From Anaerolineales bacterium (GTDB lineage Bacteria; Chloroflexota; Anaerolineae; Anaerolineales; DRMV01): a stretch of 10,072 nucleotides of DNA. Below are positions 4,973 to 10,072 of this stretch, in pieces (position 1 is the first letter of the stretch; each line of letters starts with the position of its first letter). The stretch spans positions 1 to 10,072 of the forward strand of contig JALVOR010000341.1 in assembly GCA_027026295.1 (NCBI GenBank), read 5' to 3'. The position numbers were made by a program, and so were the translations under genes. Below the pieces are notes generated by a model that was not told where the DNA came from, did no database searches, and was given only the letters and a program-made list of their open reading frames with translations.

Positions 4973-6478
4973 GTGCTGCGTCGAATCTTGCGCTATTACC
5001 GTCATCCTTATCGCGCCAAATTGTTGCCAATTAGCGTTGGGGTTGGCGTGTATTTTTATTTGCTGCTTGTGCGATATCGTCCGTGGGAAGTCTTCGTTCA
5101 CGGCCTCAAAGAGAACTCTTTGCAAGGCATCGTTGACTGGATTATCAGCATCCTTTTCAACAAGCCTTTGTGGATGTTCCTTGGTATGAGCGCGTTGTTT
5201 TGGGCGATGGTGTTTGTGGGGTTGTTTTTCTTTGGGCAGTTTGTGCTCCCTGTGCGAAGTTTGGAAGAGCGAAGAGCAGTTTTTACCCGTTTGGTGTATT
5301 ATGCTTTCGGTTTTCATGGCCCGGCTGTTTTTGTGCAGGATGGACACTTAATTCAAAGCAAGGGGGAATCTGAGCGTAATGGTCCGGGTGTGATCGTGTT
5401 GGATACGGCGAGCGCGGCGGTCTTGGCGACGGAAGGGGGGTACACGCGTGCCGTTGGGCCGGGCGTTGTCTTTACCAAAAGCGGTGAGCGTGCCGATGAA
5501 CACGCCGTGCTGGACTTGCGGGTGCGTTCGGCGGCGTGGGGGCCGCTTCCTGGCGAAGACCCCTTTGCGCCACAGGGCCCCGACGAGCCAGATGAAGCCT
5601 ATCGAGAGCGCCAACGGCGCCGTTGGGCGACCAGCGCCAAAACACGGGATGGTGTTGAGGTTGTCGCTCGCATTGTTGCCGTTTTTTATCTGGACGACAA
5701 CCCCGATGGGCTTTCGCAGGAAGCCTATGAGAAGGGAAGATTCCATACCCGGTTCAAAGGGCATACCGTTTCGGCATGGAAAGCGGTGGTGCATCAGCCG
5801 GTTGATGCCATCAAGGTTTCTTCTGCAGGGAAACGCCAGCAGGACACGCTGCTGGAATGGGGGTGGTTGCCTGTGCGGGTGGCAGTGGATTTGTGGCGCG
5901 AATACCTGCAGCGCTTCAGGCTGATCGATTTGTTCATGCCGCTGAACGATGACAACAATACGGCGCTGAATGTGATTCTGGAGGCTGTTCGCGAACGCAT
6001 GACACAGCCTGCATATCGCGAAATGACCGCAGAGGGCGTGTTGGCAGGTGTTATGCTTCCCAGCGAGGAGTACAAACTGCTACAAGAACGGGGTATTCGT
6101 GTCAAGGCGGTGGTAGCCCCGTCAATTTTGTTGCCAGAAGAAGCCGAGGAACAATTGATTCGGAAATGGTCGGCGAATTGGCTGGATCGTGCTAAGTTGG
6201 AAAGCACCCTTGTGGAGCGCAGGCGTTCGTTGGCTCAAAAAGAAGGCGAAGACGAAGCGCATGGCGAGTTTGGTACATTTATCATCGAGCAGGTTTGCAA
6301 CAAAGCAGAGCAGGAGGCATGGTCGCGCTCCCGATGCACGGAACGCGTTTTGAAGGCGCTTCTGGAAATGATCCAGTCGGATGTGGATTTGTACGCCGCG
6401 CAACAGCAGGAAATTATGGCGTTGAAGGAATTATGGGCGTGGGTGTATGAGCGTGCACAGGCAGAGAGGGGGGGGTAG
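4973..6478 (+). CDS. Membrane-anchored SPFH/Band-7-like protein (first of tandem pair)
   Basis: This predicted 501-residue protein has two hydrophobic segments (about 17-33 and 66-93) that should anchor it in the membrane. They are followed by an SPFH/prohibitin-like core from about residue 115: NGPGVIVLDTASAAVL (136-151), AVGPGVVFT (160-168), a DLRVRS strand near 181-186, then TRDGVEVVARIVAVFYLD (224-241). A proline- and acid-rich insertion (about 188-218) interrupts the core. The C-terminal third is strongly charged and helical (about 385-500) and could form a coiled coil, as in SPFH scaffold proteins. GTG start: GGAG lies seven bases upstream and a promoter sits just before. The next gene begins three bases after the stop and encodes a related core, so the two likely form a complex. 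The exact role is unknown; the domain call is by eye. Confidence 0.7.
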   Translation: MLRRILRYYRHPYRAKLLPISVGVGVYFYLLLVRYRPWEVFVHGLKENSLQGIVDWIISILFNKPLWMFLGMSALFWAMVFVGLFFFGQFVLPVRSLEERRAVFTRLVYYAFGFHGPAVFVQDGHLIQSKGESERNGPGVIVLDTASAAVLATEGGYTRAVGPGVVFTKSGERADEHAVLDLRVRSAAWGPLPGEDPFAPQGPDEPDEAYRERQRRRWATSAKTRDGVEVVARIVAVFYLDDNPDGLSQEAYEKGRFHTRFKGHTVSAWKAVVHQPVDAIKVSSAGKRQQDTLLEWGWLPVRVAVDLWREYLQRFRLIDLFMPLNDDNNTALNVILEAVRERMTQPAYREMTAEGVLAGVMLPSEEYKLLQERGIRVKAVVAPSILLPEEAEEQLIRKWSANWLDRAKLESTLVERRRSLAQKEGEDEAHGEFGTFIIEQVCNKAEQEAWSRSRCTERVLKALLEMIQSDVDLYAAQQQEIMALKELWAWVYERAQAERGG

Positions 6479-6481
6479 AAG

Positions 6482-8278
6482 ATGGGTATTCCCAGATGGA
6501 TGCAGGCTTTGCAGCGTGTGGTGCGGTTGGTGTGGGCGCAATTTGTGAACGACTTGCGCATGGCAGGGCAATGGCTTCGCGAGTTGCCGAATGATCTTTT
6601 GGAAGGTTTGGCAAACCGTGTTTTTGCCATTACCAAGCATGCTGGCCTGGGGCGCTTGTATGTGCGCGACCTCGGCGTATTCATGTTGGTTGGGTGGGTC
6701 TGGGTACAGCATTGGGATGTTGTCCGTGCCACGGGGGTTATGAAGATGTGGCGTTCGATGCAAGGGCCGTGGGGAGTGAAACTGCTCGCTGAGGCCATAT
6801 TTGTTTTCCCATATTACGTTTTGAAACTTGTGGCATTGCTGTTTTTCCCCCGGAGCATGTTGATATGGCTTCCGATTGTTACTGCCTATGGGTTGGCGAA
6901 ATATGTGGCTACCCGCTATGTGGAAGACATTTATGAAATCAGCGACGCGGTGAAAAACACGGAAGAAGGTCTGCGCATCGCGGAAGAATTCCTGATGCGG
7001 GCGGCTTTTGCGCTTGGTTATGGGCGCGTGCAGGAACGCAAAACCTGGGCATGCAAGATGCTGTGGATATTGCGCCCAATCATTTGCCCTACCGAAGAGG
7101 AGTGCTTGAACTGGGGGCGGGGGCGCCGTTATGGTAAAACGCCGGTATCTTTCGCCCGCAAGGTCTGGGATTTTTTTCGTGGGGCACCAGTGGGATGCCC
7201 TCATGCTCTTGCCATTGTCAACGGTGAGGTCAAAGACCGCCATTCGCCGTTGTTGCTGGTGGGTGGGCCAGGGTATGTTTTCATCAGCAACGATAGTGCC
7301 GCCGTTTTTGAAAAGCCCAATGGTTCGCCAGAGGTGCTGGGGCCTACGACGCGACGCATGCACTTGATCGAAGGTTTTGAACGTGTGCGCCGCATTGTGA
7401 GTTTGCGGGAACACCACGTGACGCTTTCGGTGACCACGCGCAGCCGTGACGGTTTGCCGATAGAAGTGCGCGATGTGCAATTGCTGTTCGGTGTTTATCG
7501 CGGCGGCCGTCCGGAGACACAGAAAACGCCCTATCCTTTCGTTCCCTCTGCTTTGGAACGTCTGGTTTACGAGGAGCGCTCCGCACCGGTTGTGGACCGT
7601 TGGGAGCAACTTTCCAGCAGCCGGTTGCTGACGAACACAATGCGCAAGATGGCGCGCGTTGCGTTAACCCGTTTCATTCGCTCTCAGACGGTTGTGGAGT
7701 TTCTGGCAAGCGTTTCGGCGGGCGATATTGCCAAACTGGATGCGACATATCAACAGATCGCGCAGGGGTTTGTTTCCCGCCAGAGTGGTGTTTCTCTCGC
7801 TTCGCCCCAATGGCCTGCCCCGCCGGATTTTGTCTGGCGTTCTCAAATTGGCAAACGTTTCGAACAGATGGCCAATGGGCCTGATGGGCAGTGGGCGCGC
7901 CAGAGTGGTGTTGGGTTGCGATGGATTGGTTTGGGTGCCTGGCATACGCCGGTGACGAAAATCATCAATCAACATATGGATGCCTGGCGTCTGAGTGTGA
8001 CCAATATGATGCGTTCCAGCCCCATCGTGCTGGCGAAATTGAAGCGCGAGCGGTATGTCTCTGCATTTGCAGAGCGGGTGCGAGAAATGCTGGCTGTTTT
8101 CCAGTATTGGAAAGGGAACCCGCAGCAGCAGGAAATCGCCGTTTTGAGGCACATTGTGCGGTGGCTGGAACTCGGCGCTTTGGCAAAATTTGGTGGCCTC
8201 GCGCATGCCCCGGCTTCGTGGCGTCGTGTGATAACCTATATGCGCTCGCTTTTGCCGCGCGACCCTGATAGAACATAA
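6482..8278 (+). CDS. Membrane-anchored SPFH-like protein (second of tandem pair)
   Basis: This 598-residue protein has hydrophobic segments at about 64-78 and 103-137, a helical linker, and then a core resembling that of its neighbour. GGPGYVFISNDSAAVF (261-276) matches the neighbour's GPGVIVLDTASAAVL. PEVLGP (283-288) takes the place of AVGPG, and SRDGLPIEVRDVQLLFGVY (321-339) the place of its TRDGVEVVARIVAVFYL. It lacks the neighbour's proline-rich insertion, has a longer N-terminal membrane part and an extended helical C-terminus. The ATG at 6482 is three bases after the upstream stop, preceded by a purine-rich GAGAGG tract, so the two genes form one operon and are probably coupled. I infer a hetero-oligomeric membrane scaffold, by analogy with the HflK/HflC pair. 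The SPFH assignment is weaker here than for the first gene. Confidence 0.6.
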   Translation: MGIPRWMQALQRVVRLVWAQFVNDLRMAGQWLRELPNDLLEGLANRVFAITKHAGLGRLYVRDLGVFMLVGWVWVQHWDVVRATGVMKMWRSMQGPWGVKLLAEAIFVFPYYVLKLVALLFFPRSMLIWLPIVTAYGLAKYVATRYVEDIYEISDAVKNTEEGLRIAEEFLMRAAFALGYGRVQERKTWACKMLWILRPIICPTEEECLNWGRGRRYGKTPVSFARKVWDFFRGAPVGCPHALAIVNGEVKDRHSPLLLVGGPGYVFISNDSAAVFEKPNGSPEVLGPTTRRMHLIEGFERVRRIVSLREHHVTLSVTTRSRDGLPIEVRDVQLLFGVYRGGRPETQKTPYPFVPSALERLVYEERSAPVVDRWEQLSSSRLLTNTMRKMARVALTRFIRSQTVVEFLASVSAGDIAKLDATYQQIAQGFVSRQSGVSLASPQWPAPPDFVWRSQIGKRFEQMANGPDGQWARQSGVGLRWIGLGAWHTPVTKIINQHMDAWRLSVTNMMRSSPIVLAKLKRERYVSAFAERVREMLAVFQYWKGNPQQQEIAVLRHIVRWLELGALAKFGGLAHAPASWRRVITYMRSLLPRDPDRT

Positions 8279-8328
8279 TTGCGATTGGGAAATCACGACC
8301 AAGCAGCCTGAATAAGGAGCCTGCACCT

Positions 8329-9279
8329 GTGTTTTGGGAAAACGTTGACCCCGACCGTCCTGTATTGGTATTGGGCTCGGCAGCCGTCGATACGATTGCT
8401 TACCCGCAGAGCGAACTGGAAGAAGGCGTTGCTGTCCCCGCGCACATGCGTACTTCCAGCGGGGGCGTGGCGCGCAATATCGCGGAGAACCTGGCGCGCC
8501 TGGGACAGCCGGTTGTCTTCATTTCGGCGGTGGGCACGGACGCGGCAGGCGAGCATCTGTTGCAGGAACTGGAAGCCGTGGGCGTGGATACCTCGGCGGT
8601 CATCAGCACCCCCGAATACCCCACAGGGCAATATGTGGGCGTGCTGCGCCCGGAGGGCGGCCTGTATTACGGCTTCCACGACATGCGCATCAGCAACGCC
8701 ATCACTTCAGCGCATTTGCGTGAACATGCCCATTTATTCGAGCAGGCTTCTGCTTTGGCGCTGGATGCCAATTTGCCCAAGGCCACGTTGCGCACCGTGT
8801 TCTCGCTGGCGCGCCGCGCCGGCATTCCCGTGGTGGCCGACCCTACTTCGCCCCAACTGGCGGAACGCCTGAAACGCTATTTGTCGCGCCTTGCGGTGGT
8901 TACGCCCAACCATCAGGAAGCCGCCGCACTGCTTGGCCGCCCGCTGAACCCCACGGATTTTGACGAAATCAGCCGCGCTGCCCGCGACCTGGTGGGGCTG
9001 GGTGTGGACCTGGCGGTGATTACCATTGCCGAATTTGGCCTCTGTTATGCCACGCCCGAGGCCAGTGGGCATCTTTCTGCGCTCCGCACCGAGATCATTG
9101 ACCCCACCGGCGCTGGCGATGCTTTGACCGCCGTTGTGCTTTATGCCCTGATTAACCACTTTCCGGTGGACGACGCCATCCGCCTGGGCATTTCGGCGGC
9201 TTCCCTGGCGCTGCATGCCCCCGGCAACGTCCCCGCTGACCTGACGCTGGAACGACTTTACGACCAACTGGTTGTTTGA
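8329..9279 (+). CDS. psuK: Pseudouridine kinase (PfkB family)
   Basis: This 316-residue ribokinase-fold enzyme is predicted to phosphorylate pseudouridine to pseudouridine 5'-phosphate with ATP. The PfkB signatures are visible: GGVARNIAENLARLG (45-59) near the substrate site, TPNHQEAAALLG (192-203), and DPTGAGDALTA (258-268), whose Asp264 is the catalytic base. PfkB kinases have varied substrates; pseudouridine is chosen because the next gene is clearly psuG. The GTG start at 8329 follows AAGGAG by nine bases, and no other start nearby keeps the N-terminal strand. It lies 50 bases after the SPFH-like pair with no visible terminator between, so read-through from that operon is possible. Confidence 0.88.
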   Translation: MFWENVDPDRPVLVLGSAAVDTIAYPQSELEEGVAVPAHMRTSSGGVARNIAENLARLGQPVVFISAVGTDAAGEHLLQELEAVGVDTSAVISTPEYPTGQYVGVLRPEGGLYYGFHDMRISNAITSAHLREHAHLFEQASALALDANLPKATLRTVFSLARRAGIPVVADPTSPQLAERLKRYLSRLAVVTPNHQEAAALLGRPLNPTDFDEISRAARDLVGLGVDLAVITIAEFGLCYATPEASGHLSALRTEIIDPTGAGDALTAVVLYALINHFPVDDAIRLGISAASLALHAPGNVPADLTLERLYDQLVV

Positions 9280-9409
9280 CATTCTTGAGGTAACCGTTCA
9301 GCCTTCAAAGAGGAACCACAGGTTGGCGTCCTGAAAATCCGCGGGCATCCGTGATTATCCGCGTTACCCGTGGCCTGTTTTTCCAGGGCTGAACAGTGAC
9401 GAGGAGCCT
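9280..9409 (+). repeat. psuK-psuG spacer with 10-bp periodic repeat
   Basis: Within this 130-base gap, four consecutive 10-base units at 9337-9376 read ATCCGCGGGC, ATCCGTGATT, ATCCGCGTTA and CCCGTGGCCT, giving an exact 10-bp period around ATCCGYG. GTTCAGCC (9296-9303) and GGCTGAAC (9386-9393) are perfect inverted repeats enclosing this block. No promoter or T-tract terminator is convincing, and psuK and psuG are probably still co-transcribed. GAGGAG at 9401-9406 is the psuG ribosome-binding site. Confidence 0.6.
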
Positions 9410-10072
9410 ATGAACAGGAAATTGCCACCTTCCATGCGCCTGTCGCCCGCTGTAGCACGGGCGCTTGCGTTGCAAATGCCCGTAGTGGCGCTGGAATCCA
9501 CCGTCATTACCCACGGCCTGCCGCGCCCCGACAACCTCGCACTGGCGCACGACATGGAAACCACCGTGCAGAACAGCGGCGCGCTGCCTGCCACGGTGGG
9601 CGTGCTGGGCGGCAAGATCGTGGTCGGGCTGGATTCCGATGAACTCAACCGCCTTGCTTTTGCCGACAATCCGCGCAAAATCAGCGTGCGCGATTACGGC
9701 GCGGCCATTGCCCAGAAAGCCACCGGCGGCACCACGGTGGCGGGCACGTTGGTAGCAGCCCACCTCGCGGGCATTCGAGTGTTTGCCACCGGCGGCATTG
9801 GCGGCGTACACCGCTGGCCGCCCTATGATGTTTCTGCCGACCTGCCTGCCCTTGCCAAACACCCTGTCATCGTGGTGTGTGCGGGTGCCAAAGCCATTCT
9901 CGATTTGCCCGCCACGCTGGAAATGCTGGAAACCCTCGCCGTGCCCGTGGTGGGTTACCAGACCGATGACTTCCCGGCCTTCTATTCGCGGGAAAGCGGC
10001 CTCAAGGTCACGCAGCGGGCGGATACGCCCAAAGAGGTGGCCAAAATTGCCGCGGCACACTGGGCGTTGGGG
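9410..10072 (+). CDS. psuG: Pseudouridine-5'-phosphate glycosidase (PsuG), partial at window end
   Basis: The first 221 residues of PsuG are present; the frame is open to the window edge and the rest lies beyond it (family members are about 300 residues). The enzyme splits pseudouridine 5'-phosphate into uracil and ribose 5-phosphate, breaking a C-C glycosidic bond. Family signatures are VVALESTVITHGLPRP (25-40, with Glu29), GGTTVAGT (106-113), ATGGIGGVHR (126-135), DVSADL (140-145, Asp144) and VCAGAKAILDLP (156-167). Lys161 corresponds to the lysine that forms a Schiff base with the opened sugar in characterised homologues. The start ATG follows GAGGAG. The loop after GGVHR is short (WPPY) compared with the RGAEHTF type. 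Together with psuK this makes a pseudouridine catabolic operon. Confidence 0.95.
   Translation, partial: MNRKLPPSMRLSPAVARALALQMPVVALESTVITHGLPRPDNLALAHDMETTVQNSGALPATVGVLGGKIVVGLDSDELNRLAFADNPRKISVRDYGAAIAQKATGGTTVAGTLVAAHLAGIRVFATGGIGGVHRWPPYDVSADLPALAKHPVIVVCAGAKAILDLPATLEMLETLAVPVVGYQTDDFPAFYSRESGLKVTQRADTPKEVAKIAAAHWALG

Noticed and set aside
4373-5347. 324-residue minus-strand reading frame spanning the TetR start and the divergent promoter region
   Set aside because: It overlaps the TetR coding sequence in another frame, crosses the TetR promoter and lies opposite the first SPFH-like gene.
6235-7609. Long minus-strand reading frames opposite the SPFH-like genes
   Set aside because: They are rich in His, Pro, Arg and Thr, as expected of antisense translation, and lie opposite genes with coherent domain features.
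8279-8328. Possible terminator between the SPFH-like pair and psuK
   Set aside because: Only a direct repeat of AGCCTG is present; no stem-loop with a T-tract was found.
9305-10060. 251-residue minus-strand reading frame opposite psuG
   Set aside because: The plus strand encodes an unmistakable PsuG; the antisense frame has no recognisable motif.

Overview
The window looks like a chromosomal stretch of a GC-rich bacterium, most likely a member of the Chloroflexota close to the class Anaerolineae. This rests on three things: the mixture of genes, the palindromic intergenic repeats of types I associate with such genomes, and a pair of large membrane-anchored SPFH-like proteins of a kind I associate with that phylum. 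No rRNA, tRNA, CRISPR array or transposase gene is visible, so the taxonomic call is an inference.

Layout. Bases 1-226 hold no gene but a composite repeat: a three-hairpin palindromic element lying inside a 12-bp terminal inverted repeat. Bases 227-1273 (minus strand) encode MtnA, the methylthioribose-1-phosphate isomerase of methionine salvage. It has a good promoter and a terminator-like hairpin in its short leader. Bases 1274-1948 have no gene but hold two further, unrelated palindromic elements (1458-1628 and 1687-1817). A winged-helix regulator with a SufR-like cysteine motif (1961-2554, plus) ends three bases from the end of a minus-strand operon. That operon runs TetR regulator (4168-4794), patatin-like phospholipase (3234-4145) and alpha/beta-hydrolase carboxylesterase (2558-3253), with the last two genes overlapping by 20 bases.

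A divergent control region (4795-4972) separates the TetR operon from a plus-strand pair of large membrane-anchored proteins, 4973-6478 and 6482-8278. Both carry an SPFH/Band-7-like core. They are three bases apart, in the same reading frame, and separated by a single TAG stop. The window closes with the pseudouridine degradation genes psuK (8329-9279) and psuG (9410 to the window end, partial), with a 10-bp periodic repeat between them.

How the genes fit together. MtnA, PsuK and PsuG are ordinary salvage or catabolic enzymes: MTA recycling to methionine, and pseudouridine to uracil plus ribose 5-phosphate. The least ordinary part is the centre. A TetR-controlled phospholipase/esterase operon faces a tandem SPFH pair across one short promoter region, which suggests a membrane-lipid maintenance or membrane-stress module. 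That functional link is inferred from gene order and domain type, not proven by the sequence.
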